Shown here piece by piece: positions 32,088 through 43,340 of a stretch of DNA of 64,000 bases. The notes under the pieces are model-generated. The model saw nothing but the letters and a program-made list of their open reading frames with translations. It had not been told where the DNA came from and did no database searches. The stretch comes from Terana coerulea (Eukaryota; Basidiomycota; Agaricomycetes; Polyporales; Phanerochaetaceae): positions 610,022-674,021 of the forward strand of contig JAKOGH010000776.1 in assembly GCA_024811115.1 (NCBI GenBank), in the 5' to 3' direction. How positions within the stretch are numbered: position 1 is the first letter of the stretch; each line of letters opens with the position of its first letter. Made by a program: the position numbers and the translations under genes.

Positions 32088-33653
32088 ATGAATTCCCTGG
32101 CCTACCTCTCGCGTCAGTTCGATGTACTGGCTTCGCCGCGGACACCACCCTCGACCCCAATCCTCGAGACTGCGCCTCTACTTGACCACGAGGACTACAG
32201 TGCGTCGATAAAGCGTGTGCAGACATGGTCAACGAAGTCTTTGGCTGGTGCAGCTTCGCCGTCATCGAGCAGCTCGCTGTTGCCTTGGAGCCTTAGACGA
32301 TCCTATTCGTCTCCTGCGGAAGTAACGTTGGGGGACTCTAGCTCATCTGCCCCTCCAGTACCAAGTGTGCATCCTCAGCCGGCACCGATTGCTGGGCCCT
32401 CGAAGCCTGCGTCTCGACGTCCTTCCGTCTCCACCTCGGAGAAGGCCATTCGACCCAAGCTGCGCTCACGCAGCCTATTCCATCGCATCTTCTTCGTCCA
32501 CGTTCTCTTCGCTCTCTGGCACTACCTATGTGGGCTGTGGCGCTCAATGCGTGGTCAAGTAGAACGTGTCGAAGGGCACGAGGCTACTGCGGAGGATGTG
32601 AGCGACGATGAGAAGGATACGGAGGACGAGGGTAATGGTGAGAAGCCGAAGACGATACAAGTCGAGCAGCCCCCGCCAATACCGCCGCCACAGCTCCCTC
32701 CAGCATTAGCTTCCATGCCGCCTTCTGTGCAGCGTACAAACACAGATCCAGGCATTGTCATCCTCGGCAGCAAGTCGGCGCTCTCACTGGATACCTCTCC
32801 GTTGCTTGCCGCGGCAACCAGCACGGTTGCCCGCATGGCAGAGCCATCCCGCACATCAACGCCGTCACTGGGTGCGCGCAAGCCACCAGTGCACCTCCCC
32901 AAGACGCTGGTGCTGGATCTCGACGAGACGCTCATCCACTCAACCTCCCGCCCCATGTTTTCCGCGACCTCGAGCTCCAGTATTCTCGGCAACTTTGGCA
33001 TCGGCCGCCGGGACAAGGGACATGGGCACATGGTGGAGGTTACGCTCGGCGGGCGGAGCACTCTCTACCACGTCTATAAACGCCCATTTGTGGACTATTT
33101 CCTTCGGAAGGTGCGTGGCGGTGTCGTTTGTGTCGCGCACGCGGTCAGCGGTTGACGACGGCAATGGGAATCGCGTTTGCTAGGTGTCAACGTGGTACAC
33201 ACTCGTTATATTCACGGCATCGATGCAAGAGTATGCCGATCCTGTCATTGACTGGCTGGACGCTGGGAGAGGAATCCTGGGCAGACGTTTCTTCCGCGAG
33301 GTATGTCTCGGTTCCGCCGTGTCGTCCGCTTTGTTAACACCGCTCGACCCCAGTCGTGCACTCAACTGCCGAACGGCTCTTACACCAAGGACCTGTCCGT
33401 TATTGAAGCAGACCTCTCCCGCGTGTGTCTCGTAGACAATTCACCCATATGTTATAGCATCAACGAGGGTGAGTCTGTCTACCTCGCATATCGCCCACAT
33501 ACACTCATGTCCTCGGTAGCGAATGGTATACCAATAGAAGGCTGGATCAACGACCCCCACGACGAAGCTCTACTCGACCTGCTCCCGGTCCTTGACTCAC
33601 TGCGTTTCACGAATGACGTTAGGCGCGTACTCGGTATCCGTGGGTTCTCATGA
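32088..33653 (+). CDS. NEM1: NEM1-like nuclear-envelope/ER protein phosphatase
   Basis: Catalytic subunit that, with SPO7, dephosphorylates the lipin Pah1/Smp2 at the nuclear membrane and so controls phosphatidate and membrane growth. Exons are 32088-33110, 33184-33300, 33354-33468 and 33520-33653. A Ser/Pro-rich N-terminus is followed by a membrane segment ([20 protein letters not shown]). An acidic/proline linker leads to the HAD/FCP1-type domain: [14 protein letters not shown] (DxDx catalytic loop), [52 protein letters not shown] and [20 protein letters not shown]. It ends [15 protein letters not shown]. All four exons join in frame with no correction, and the layout is the usual one for fungal NEM1. 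Confidence 0.93.
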
Positions 33654-34517
33654 CACCCATGCACCGAGCCGTGCTCGTCCCCTATACGTGCAAGGTTCAT
33701 CCCTTTTCACTGGCATAGTCGCATCACACCAATCGCTTTCTCCTGGGGTTGTTTGTCATCCAACATCTTGGGCTTTGGTTTCGCTCAGTTGATTCCTAAT
33801 TTACTAGCTATTACTCGCAGTCACCTATATCTCCCCGCACTTTCATACATACCGACCCAGACATCGCAGCATTTTCGTCGACTTTGCCTAGTTAATTATC
33901 TCGTGCCATGTTTCGTGTACAAATCGATTGTATATCAGTTCGCTTTCTTCCCCGGTGTCAACATTTACACAAGAATCTTGTCGCTCAGCGCCCAGCTTCC
34001 AGCAAGATGTTACGAGGAGGATTCCAGGGGCAAAGGTCACCCATGAGATACCGAGATAATGCACAAACCTCCATCGTAAATGAGATTGCGACCAGTACAA
34101 TCTCCTAGAGAGGGCGTGAGGCGGACAGGATAAGAAAGCGAGATGCGATACGGTCGCATTAGGGCAAAGTAGAGGTGAATGGTACGTACTCTAGCGGTGT
34201 TTCGGATAAGTCCAACCCCAGTGCGCATAACGTGCAACGCACTCCGAAAATGTTGGCATCTACATTGGGCCATGGAAGGATAAGAATATACAATATTGCG
34301 TGGTAAAGCGTACAAGTTCATTCCTAAGTGCGGCGATCGTATTAAGACAATGACAGGAAGAAGGAGCGGGAGAGCCCAAGACGGTGGTTGGGATATAACA
34401 GCAGCAGCGCGTATGATCATGACGAACGGGTGGGAGGGTAAATGAGTGAATCACAGTATGAGGGGGTCGTAGGATAATGGTGCCGTTCGAGACAGGAAAG
34501 GGGCGCTAGCGATATGG
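33654..34517. other. intergenic between converging 3' ends
   Basis: 864 bp between NEM1 (plus) and SNF7 (minus). It is AT-richer than its neighbours and has no frame with protein character; probably two 3' UTRs. Confidence 0.4.
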
Positions 34518-35411
34518 TTACATCGCCAGCTCGGCTTGAAGCTGCCTGAGCTGCGCCTCTTCGTCGTCTTCCTCCACGGCCACTCTTGCTGGTTCTAAAT
34601 GACCATCTGAGTCGAATGCGCTGGATGAACAGAATTTAGATACGTACGAGCTGGCACTCTGCCGGCGGGATGGTGCACTGGAACATGATCCGCTCCTGCG
34701 AGTCGGGTATCGAGCTCTTCTTGCTCCAGGTCGGCAAGCTCCTGCTTCAACTCCTCCTGTCAAGATTAATCAATACAAGAATGGTCTGGGGACAGATGTG
34801 TTTGCGTACATCGTCAATCTCCACGTTAGTGTAAGCATTGCTCGAGATCGCTTCTGACACCTCGTTCGCAAGCTGCGTCTGATCCTGGATTTCTGCCATC
34901 GTCGCGTCCACCTTATCAATGTTTCTACATGTGGTCTTGTGAGCCTACCATGCCTTGTAAACAATGAGTACGCTACGCACAGTGAGCCGTGGATATCCTT
35001 CAGCGCGCCTGCGGCCTTCTTCATCGCCGCCATCGTCTCCGCGTTGAAGCTTGCGGATTCAAGAGTATTAACTTGCATCTCAAGCTGAAACCGAGTGCCC
35101 TGCAATCGCTCGAGCTCCTGCTCTGTCGCCTTCTTGCGCTTCAACGCCGCAGTTGCCGCTATGATTGCACAGCACAAGGGCTCGTCAGCTCCCTAGTACC
35201 CGGGATAGCTGGGACAGCGGGGAGACGCACCAGCCTTGTTCGCCACAGCATTCGCCCTCGCCTTCTTCGTCTCCTCGTCTACTTTCTTCTGTAAGTACTC
35301 CTCCTTCTTCTCAATCATCTGCAGCTGTTGCCGGAGGGTCACAATGGCATCTCGCGAGGACTGCTTCGCGTCCCTACGGCCGCCGAAATAGCTCATAAAT
35401 CCAGCCATCAT
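34518..35411 (-). CDS. SNF7: ESCRT-III subunit SNF7/VPS32
   Basis: Main filament-forming ESCRT-III protein, acting in multivesicular-body sorting and membrane scission. Starts at ATG 35411 (MMAGFMSYFGGRRDAK; the next ATG at 35408 is equally possible). Helical charged exons follow: AIVTLRQQLQMIEKKEEYLQ, KKVDEETKKARANAVANK, ALKRKKATEQELERLQGTRF, QLEMQVNTLESASFNAETM, AAMKKAAGALKDIHG, NIDKVDATMAEIQDQTQLAN and EISSNAYTNVEIDDDE-type acidic helices. The C-terminus is DEEAQLRQLQAELAM, the MIT-interacting end that recruits VPS4. The GGG at 34667-34669 (CCC on the coding strand) appears one base short, since the frame before it does not meet the frame of FDSDGHLEPARVAVEEDDEE. Confidence 0.9.
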
Positions 35412-35798
35412 TCTCAGTGGCAGGTCCTGCAAGTTCTGGCAAGTAGAGTTGGGTGTGTGCGAGCCCAGAGGGGTGAAGGAAGAGCGGACAGAGGCCCAGA
35501 GTCGCAGTGGTTGTTGCAAAGCCTAGGCCGGAGCGTCAGAGCCTCACCTCACTGGGCTGCGGCGAAGCGCCGGCGGTGCTGAGGTCACTCGATCGCCCCG
35601 ATATGGCAGTCGCTTCGGTTCGTCTCTCAGCTTGAAGCCTGAGCTTGAGAGTCAATCATACCAGACGAAGCGTACGCATACCGTGGAAAGTACTGGGTTA
35701 CGGTAGGCAATGAGTCCATTTTTACAAGTAGTAGCAACCAAGCAGAATCCACGACATAAACACAAGTCCCCCAAAAACACAGCGGACGATGCGGAACT
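35412..35798. other. intergenic, no gene seen
   Basis: 387 bp between the SNF7 start and the ceramide synthase stop, both minus. No supported gene. Confidence 0.4.
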
Positions 35799-37123
35799 CT
35801 ACCGCTCCTTCTTCTCATCCTCTGGGTCAGAGTATTCGCCACTGAATGCAGAGTACTAAGAAAAACCGTTGAGATGATGGTAAACATGAGAACCTACCCT
35901 TCACTGTCACTGCGAGTATCTTCTGCGTTCTGGCCCATCAAGACGCGGTATGCGACGCGACATATCATCCAAAACCATATGAGCTGTATAATCTGCAATA
36001 TTGTTATGAGACTGTGATCGCGTGCACTAAAAGCTGAGGCTCACCTGTAGTGCAATAAGCAACCCATTGAATACCAAGTGCACCTGCTTGGTGAAGAAAA
36101 AGCCTGTTTCCGGATCCCATCCGAAACCTCTCACCCTCGGACCGTCGATATATGCGGCCTTGATTGCTACCAAGAACAGAACGTGTCTTGTCACAAACCA
36201 GGACAGCATAAATATGCCGAATGCCACGTCACAAGCCGTGGAGAGAGCAAGGTAGCGAAGCATCTTCGCAAGCTGCCCAAGGATGTCAGAGACTTAAAGC
36301 AAAATGTCAGGATGGAGCTGCTTTACCGGGAAGACAATGTCGCAGAGGTCCATAAGCATCATAATCAGACAGCCGATACGGTTGCAGTTGTAGAAGTAGC
36401 TCCCCAGCATCAAAACGACCGTAATGACGTGGTGGGTCATCATTTGCCAGTGGTCCTTTCGACGGGCTTCGGCGTTGAGGATAAGTATCTGGTGCAGATA
36501 GAAGGCCATCTGTGTAATGTAGTAGAACTTGAGGGGACCCGCCATGGGAATATGGGGATAATCTGTCCAAACGTCTACGGGGTCTAGGACTCTAGTTGGC
36601 AGATTCATATGGACATACTATGAGAATAATTGAGAGGATGTGATTCGGAGAGAAGCAGGGCACGTACAAGGCCGTATAAGAATTGGGCGGTGTAATAGAC
36701 CAAGGACCAGCCTTGCTCTGCAAAGCGTAGAACACTTCGGTGCAACTTCATTGCCTCCCGCCTCGTGATCGCCTCCGGGTGAGACCCATTCCCGTTTGCC
36801 ACTCCGTTTGCCTTCGAGCTAGCCCCTGCATTCTTCTTCACGTCTCCGTTCGCGTGTCCGTTTTGTTTCGCCTTCTCCTGCTTGAGGGTGCGTGTCAAGT
36901 ACCATCTTGCGAAAGGCTCAAAAACTCCAAGTCTCAGCGCGTCGCGTAGCACAGCCATCGTAGCAATGCACGTTATTATGAGGCAGCCATCGAGGAGACC
37001 GTGTCTGTAGTATGAGGAATCCTTGAATGAGTCCGGCGCGGCCGGCGGGTCTGTTGGGTAGGACAGGGTAACGAAGGGCATGAAAAAGGACGGGAGCCTT
37101 TCGAAGAATTGTGTGTCGTTCAT
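35799..37123 (-). CDS. LAC1: ceramide synthase (LAG1/LAC1, TLC domain)
   Basis: ER enzyme joining fatty acyl-CoA to a sphingoid base. Starts at ATG 37123 (MNDTQFFERLPSFFMPFVTL). Exon 1 has a first membrane segment (GLLDGCLIITCIATMAVLRDAL), a Lys/Asn/Gly-rich loop and LHRSVLRFAEQGWSLVYYT. The next exon carries the Lag1 motif: KDHWQMMTHHVITVVLMLGS with the paired His, then YFYNCNRIGCLIMMLMDLCD. Further exons give LAKMLRYLALSTACDVAFGIF, LVAIKAAYIDGPRVRGFGWD, HLVFNGLLIALQ, IIQLIWFWMICRVAYRVLMG, and an acidic end close to DPEDEKKER, where ER-retrieval or phosphorylation signals usually lie. The stop is at 35799-35801. No frame breaks noticed. Confidence 0.92.
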
Positions 37124-37570
37124 GACCGTGGTATATTCGTTATAGCAGTCAGAATATCATAAACCGTCGGCGGCACGAGTGGCGGGATTTTGAGGACGGG
37201 GAGCGACCGAGAGAGGGTGCCGACGTGGGATTGAGTAGGTTAGGCTGTCCGACCAAAAATGAGCCCATAGTCGCGCGTCGGCGGCTAGAATTTTCTGAAA
37301 CCCTTACCGGGCGGGAATGAGGCCGCACAGCGCGGCGGTACACGAAGGCGGAAGACGACGACGTCGGGGAGGTGGTGTTGCAAAAGGTTAAGAATCCCAC
37401 CTCATTGCCATGCCACGTCTTGTTTAGTTACATTTCGCGAACGTGTTCCAAGTATTGCGGCAGAATACATTACCAGTGACCGTGGGAACTTGTCCAGTAG
37501 GTCTACCCGTTTTGGATGTCGCTTGAGCGCGAATGGAACCGCGAGGTCGCCTGCCTTGCTCTCGACGACG
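37124..37570. promoter_or_regulatory. divergent promoter region, ceramide synthase / U1A-type gene
   Basis: 447 bp between two opposite start codons. No coding frame is supported; it must hold both promoters. No clear TATA box was found. Confidence 0.4.
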
Positions 37571-38534
37571 ATGTCCTCCACTCAGCCGAATGCTACGCTC
37601 TACGTGCACAACCTCAACGATAAGGTCAATAAGGAGGAGCTGCGCCACCAGCTACACGCTCTCTTCACCACCTATGGCCGCGTGATAGACGTTGTCGCGC
37701 TCAAGACACAAAAAATGCGGGGGCAAGCTTTCGTCGTGTTCAGCGATTTGGCGGGCTCGACCTCGGCGTTGCGGGCGTGCGAAGGTATTGTCTTCTACGA
37801 GAAACCTATGGTGCGCTCTAGCTCAATGAAGCGTTGTCTTGGGAAGTCGTTGATGTGAACAAGTCTCGTGCGTTCGGCACCTCCTGCTGTCTGTAGCATA
37901 TCGAGTACGCCAAGACCAAGTCGTATGCGACCCAGAAGAAGGAGAATCCCGACTTTGTGCCACCGATGTCCGTGCACGCGAAAGAAACCGTCGCCCGACT
38001 CGGAAACGGTGTGATCGGTGGCTCCGAGAAGCGTGGCAGGGATGCGATGGACGAGGATGAGCGGGAGGCGAAGCGAGAGCGTGTGGATGATGATGATGGT
38101 GAAGAGATGGAAATCGAGGACGACGAGGAGACGAGCAAGGCTCCTGGTAGGCTGCGCATACATATGCGGTTCCGTTGAAAGTTCTGACGTCAGGCACAGA
38201 CGCTGCACCCCCTGTGGTTCAACATCCTTCGGCTAAGCTATCATGCACAAACCTCCCGCAAGAGGTTACCGAGGATGTGCTCTCAGTGCTGTTCCAGCAG
38301 TCAGTACATGCATTCTCCTACGTCGCTCGTCGTTGTAACCCCAGCACGTGTTCTAGGTATCAAGGTTTCATATCTACAAGCGTTGTGCCTTCGCCTTCGC
38401 CAAATGCCGCTGGCCAAAAGTGCAAGATGGCACAAGTGCTCTTCGACTCACCAGAAAAGTCTTCCATCGCGAAGGATGCGCTCGACGGTTTCTCCTTAAA
38501 GAAAGGATGGGTAATGTCCGTGTCCTACATTTGA
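37571..38534 (+). CDS. U1A/U2B''-type snRNP protein with two RRMs
   Basis: RNA-binding protein of the U1 and/or U2 snRNP. Exons are 37571-37810, 37897-38146, 38200-38300 and 38357-38534. RRM1 has RNP2 (TLYVHNLNDKV) and RNP1 (MRGQAFVVFSD), then HIEYAKTKSYATQKKENPDF as in U1A. A linker rich in Lys, Asp and Glu contains KRGRDAMDEDEREAKRERVD. RRM2 is diverged (LSCTNLPQEVTEDVLSVLFQ, then QGFISTSVVP, KMAQVLFDSPEKSSIAKDAL). It ends GWVMSVSYI. Fungi often have one such protein serving either snRNP, so which particle it joins is not decided here. All introns are in phase with no correction. Confidence 0.9.
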
Positions 38535-38710
38535 GCTTGTGTACGATCTGTTCAACATTGTGCTGTACAATTCATCTTCTCTGAGTTTCTTGGTCCTGAT
38601 ATTATGAAATCAATGCAGCAAGTTCTGATCATCGTTTAGAGTGCACTGTCGCAACTTTCAATCAGTACTGGGAAGGGTATCGGGCTCCGGGGAGTTATAT
38701 ACATGAACAA

Positions 38711-40540
38711 TCATGAGAGGTATCTGAACCCCTTCTCCTTGCCTTCTTCCTCTACGTCCAATTTTTTGTTCACTGATTCTAGGTGTACCTTCATGATTGC
38801 TAGCAGGATGATCGAAAAGCCTCCGGTCGAGATGCAAATCGCGTATGAGTTGGTGTAGGTCGGCCCCCACACGCTGGGCCATACGTAGCTATGCGAAGAC
38901 ATCAGCGCATTGTGGGTTCCACGGAATAGAGCACTTACGATCCAGCGACATTTCCCAGTTGTGAAAAGGCATTCACGAAGGCGACCGCGACCGCGCGCTT
39001 TGCAGGCGGTCTTGGGAATGTGTTGCTAACCCATGCATAGAGAACCACGAATCCACCGTAGCATTGGGCCATCAGGAAAGCTTTATTTGCTTGGGTAAGT
39101 ACGCTTGTTCTCCTATTACGCATTGGATGAATAGACTTACAGGGAAACATATCTGGCAGCAATGTTCATCGTCGAGATGGCTATGATGAAACCGACTATG
39201 CCGACCATGAAGGGTATGACGCAATGCCAGAACCGTTCTCCGACCTTATCTGAATGGCTGCAATAACAGGGTCGATGAGCAATCCGTACGTTGACTCGCC
39301 CCTGGTGCTTACCGGGAGACAAAGAAGGCCTCTACTGCTGTCCAAGCGAACGGAGGAGCGCACAGCAACAAGGTCACTGTAGTGCCGAACCCCATGGTGG
39401 CCGACAATGTCGGGAAATACGCGTTGAACGACAAGCAAATGACTTGCGAAGTCATCGCGAGGGCCATAACCCACATCCTCCAATCCTTCAGCGCCATGAC
39501 CAATCCCTGCATCTGCATGACCTCCGTCTCGCTCTCGTCGCCCACTCCCGCATCCTCTTCCATGCGGCGCATCGCCAAACGTCTCTCCTCATCACTGAGC
39601 CATTTGCGATGTGTTGTTGAAGGGAAAGTCCGGGAGGATGAACATTGCGCACAGAAGGCGACGAAGATGGTGAGCGCGCCCTCGATGTAGAACAGCCACC
39701 GCCATGCCGCGTGCCCAAGCTTCCCTTGCATCCCGTCGAGGATTCCAGACGCTAGGAGCGAGCCGAAGGCATTGCTGATGATGTTGCCGCAGTAGAGGAT
39801 AGCCGTGCGCAACCCGAGTTCGTTGCGCTTGTACCATTTGCTCGAGGAGGAAGAGCGCACCAGGGAAGAAGGCAGCTTCGATGAAACCAAGGAAAAACCT
39901 CGTCAAGAGGGCTCCGACGAAACTAAGACGGTCAGTCCGACGTTCTGGCATAAACGGTCTGCGTGCTTACTTTTTGTGATCCCAGTCAGGACAGACATCA
40001 TTCCCCAGAGCATCATGCATATTGGGAGCTGCAGCGATGGCTTGCCGAGGTAGTTCAAGAGCATATTTCTGCGTACAGTAAGTCCCGGCCAACGTGAGAA
40101 CGGTTGGTGGCTTACGAAGGGATTTGCATCAGGATATACCCGACGTACAGGATAGAGAGCAAAGTTGGGAAATCTTGCCCCGTCAAGTGCAAATCCGCTT
40201 CTAGTCCTCGCAGGCGTGCGGCGCTGAAGTGCTTGAGGCTTAGATCGTCATACGGTAGCCAGTTTCCGACTTCGTGCTTACCCAGCGTTGTTACGGTCAA
40301 CCTTGACACCGCACGCTTTTGTGAGCACGTATGAATCAGAGTGCAATGTGCCGTCAGACTCACATAATTCAGGATATAGATGACCACCAGTATAGACATT
40401 CGCATGTCCAACTTCCGCAATAGCTTGCGCTCAAGCTTCTTTCTGGCTTCCCGACCTCCAAACGCAGCGTCGGGGTCGACTTCATCGATAACAATTTTTT
40501 CGACATCCCCATCCTTGAACGATTCGACCGAGGACGACAT
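38711..40540 (-). CDS. MFS transporter, anion:cation symporter (allantoate permease) family
   Basis: Twelve-helix plasma-membrane permease of the ACS/DAL5-type MFS group, importing small organic anions such as allantoate, nicotinate or pantothenate; the substrate cannot be told here. Starts at ATG 40540 (MSSSVESFKDGDVEKIVIDE). Exons read KLLRKLDMRMSILVVIYILNY, LTGQDFPTLLSILYVGYILM, LTRFFLGFIEAAFFPGALFL, LGLRTAILYCGNIISNAFGS, HAAWRWLFYIEGALTIFVAF, SQVICLSFNAYFPTLSATMG, FMVGIVGFIIAISTMNIAAR and AQCYGGFVVLYAWVSNTFPR. The last exon ends KKLDVEEEGKEKGFRYLS. Two frame breaks: an extra A at 39837-39839 (TTT on the plus strand) where LLEQ should meet WYKRNELG, and an extra base near 39620 before RKWLSDEERR. 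Confidence 0.85.
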
Positions 40541-41427
40541 GTTCCAGACTGCGCTCACAGACGGAGAGAGGCACTAAGCGAGATGGGAGGTTATAGCCGG
40601 CCCACTTCTTAGTCCAGCCGCTCCAGGGGCTTTAAATGTACGTCAGGTCATCCTAAGTGATGGGAAACTTTGCGCATTGGTGCCACGGAAGAACTGCGAT
40701 ACTTGCATTCTCGCAGGGGGTCACGAGAGCCCGATTCCTAGTCTGTGCAGAAGTTGATGAGGCAAGGCAAACACCTCGCCCGGACCGGGCCACCGCCGCA
40801 GTGGGACACCTTACGGCACTGAATTAAGTCACGTATGGCCGCTGGTCAGTGGCGCTGTTGCGATGGTTCTGTATGTGCAGCGCAGGACGGAATGTTGATT
40901 TGAGGCTTTGTATGCGGAGGTGCTCATAGGCGGCGCCACGGTCGCCCTTTGGAGTGAAGGCGTAGTTTGTGGTAGGCAGCTATCGCTTTCAGCATCTCAT
41001 ATCTATGTTATTGTGAACATCCTGTTTCCGTACACAGTGGCAATGTCATGGTACAGCTCGAGGAAGGATGGTACTTCCATAACAAACCCTTCATGGAACT
41101 TCCCTACCAGCCACTTGTCTTCCGCCCAGTATGCTGTGTGCTCCCGACGTCACTGCCAAGCCACTGCTGACGGGCTTAATGAGTTATATCACGAATAGCA
41201 TATGTGACACACCTGTAGTCTCAGAGCCACGGAGCTCTATTCGAGCTCTCGAAACTTGATTAAACCATTCTGATGTAGCGTTGGGAATAGATGGCGGATG
41301 GCAGCTCGTTCCCCTGTATCTCCCTGAGCGGTACAGTCCACCGTCTCGAATATCACCTCCTTGGCGGCAGAGCGGTGCACTATACCCGCGAGTGTATAAT
41401 CTAGTTCTCTTGATGCGTTTTCATACT
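40541..41427. other. intergenic, no gene seen
   Basis: 887 bp between the MFS transporter start and the 3' end of the F-box gene. Frames here are short and unrecognisable. The part next to 40540 should be the transporter promoter. Confidence 0.35.
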
Positions 41428-42654
41428 CTACCCCTGCAACCCATCGAAATTCATCCCGAGGACGATCTCAGCCAAGCAGGGGTAACGTTGCTGTGTAACA
41501 TCCATCTCATGCAATATATCCAAGACCTCACGTAGATGTGCATGCAGTGCACGTTGCGAGGACGTCGATGGGCATCCAAAGGTAAGTTCTCGTAAATTTG
41601 GGAAGAGAATGGCTCGCAAAGATGTGTCTTCAACAGAATCTACAATATTAATGTCAGCGTTGAGTGCATGGTGGATGTGATACAACAAGATCAGCCTGTA
41701 CCGTGACATGTATGATATTCTGCGATGAATTAAAACTCCAAGGCTTCGAGGTACTTATGTACAAGCTTGAAGAGCCCATGTAGCCAGTCGGCATTTGTAT
41801 CCCTCAGAACGACTCGGCGGAGGGCATGTACGTGGAGGGTGTTGGAAAGCATTTTGACAAATTTGGGAGCGAGCCAGTCCATGCTCTCCCAGATGACAGA
41901 GTGCGCGGTGAGGGAAGGTGCGTTGACATAGTCGGCGAGATCCGCGTCCTCATCTATGTCAACGAAGTTCAACTTCAGGTGAAGCGCAGTGAGCTCCGTG
42001 AACTGGCCAAATAAAGCTGCGAAGTCGATAAGCTTGAGGAAGCAGTGATAATACTGGATCTTCAGCGTATGTATGGAAGGAAAGGTATGCTGGAAAATGA
42101 GAGGGAGTAGAAAGACGGGGATTCACGGCGATGTCGAAAAGGCTCAGATGCTGAAGCCGGGGTAAGAGCTGTAGCACAGAATTGAACAGAGTGGGATCTA
42201 AAAGATCTTGCGGGCTGAGCCAAGGCTCGTAAGATCGAGTCATTCCTCGCCTTCTGTGAATCCATTCTGTCCCATACTCGCGAAGACGAAGCCGCCGTAC
42301 GCAGGTTGCATTAGCGGGAAATTGTTGGAAGAAATTCGTGGAACATCGAGAAGGTCTTGCATGGCGTGAGCTTATTGTGCTTGTACCTTGTTTGTGGTTG
42401 GTATTCTAGCGCCCCCGCACCATCGCAGAGTCTTTCCAAGCCGTCTCCGGAGTCCGTCGGAATGAGTACAAGACATCGGCGAACAGGTACGGTCTCGAGA
42501 TGGCATTCCAGCTACGACTGACTAGCGAACAGGCAAGAAAAGTGGACTTCGCGGATATCTCGTTCGGGGGGCGAAAGTCGTCTTGCTCTCTTTCTTGATG
42601 GAGATGGGCTAGACACATATCTACGAGCTCTGGAGGAAATGGGATGTGCGCCAT
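41428..42654 (-). CDS. F-box protein (agaricomycete type)
   Basis: Probable substrate receptor of an SCF ligase, of the large and fast-changing agaricomycete F-box group. Starts at ATG 42654 (MAHIPFPPELVDMCLAHLHQ). The F-box continues STFLACSLVSRSWNAISRPYLFADV. Later segments have leucine-rich, LRR-like content: VRRLRLREYGTEWIHRRRG, LFNSVLQLLPRLQHLSLFDI, HTYAEDPVLSLLPQAYRLRS and LKLNFVDIDEDADLADYVNA. The final segment is LRAILFPNLRELTFGCPSTS..EIVLGMNFDGLQG. One extra C at 42316-42318 (GGG on the plus strand) breaks the frame before ANATCVRRL. How the last segment joins (near 41640-41735) is unsure: either an intron plus a base change, or a stop at 41730. Confidence 0.7.
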
Positions 42655-43340
42655 AGGGATGGGGATGCGATGCCTCCAGCAACCGCAGTGTGCAGACTGG
42701 TAGAGACTACACAGATCAGTAATAGAATGAACAAGACAACGCCATGAGCTTACCTTGTCTGAAGACCAGCGACTCCGATGATGCAGCACGCTTGAAGCTG
42801 CAGAAAAATGTTGCGTTCACTGCTTACAAGTTAAATCTTTCGTGTCACTACGGCAGAATCTGATTCAAGAGTTCGAATAGCGAGATGAGGGGTGAGACTA
42901 GTGGGATCTGGATACGACTTCGACCGGAGGAGGTCAAGTTGAACCAACATTTCAAGTTGGCGTCTATCCCCTGAGCTTTGTGGCGCTGAGGGAACGTGGC
43001 ACTCGGCCTCGACTCGGCCAAACCGTGGCTAAAGCGCCTAAGTCCCGTTCCTAACCATCGCGTTCACCATTGGGCATTACAGTACCACATGAATAACTGG
43101 CATACGTTGCGAAAGGCTTTCAAATACAAGATCACTAGTACTGCTACTCCTTAACCTGTCTTGCCGATGCGCCGTTTCGACGATTCCCATGACGTGACTC
43201 CGGTGCTATTAGCGGCAATACTGCCAAGGCAGCCCAGCGGCACAGGATTATCGTAACAGTACGTGACGACCATCTCTCACAAGCTCGTCGTACAAACTAT
43301 CTCGAGCGCAAACGTACAATCCTCTAACATAGTGTCTAAA
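42655..43340. promoter_or_regulatory. divergent intergenic region
   Basis: 686 bp between the F-box start (minus) and the reductase start (plus). No supported coding frame; presumably both promoters. Confidence 0.35.
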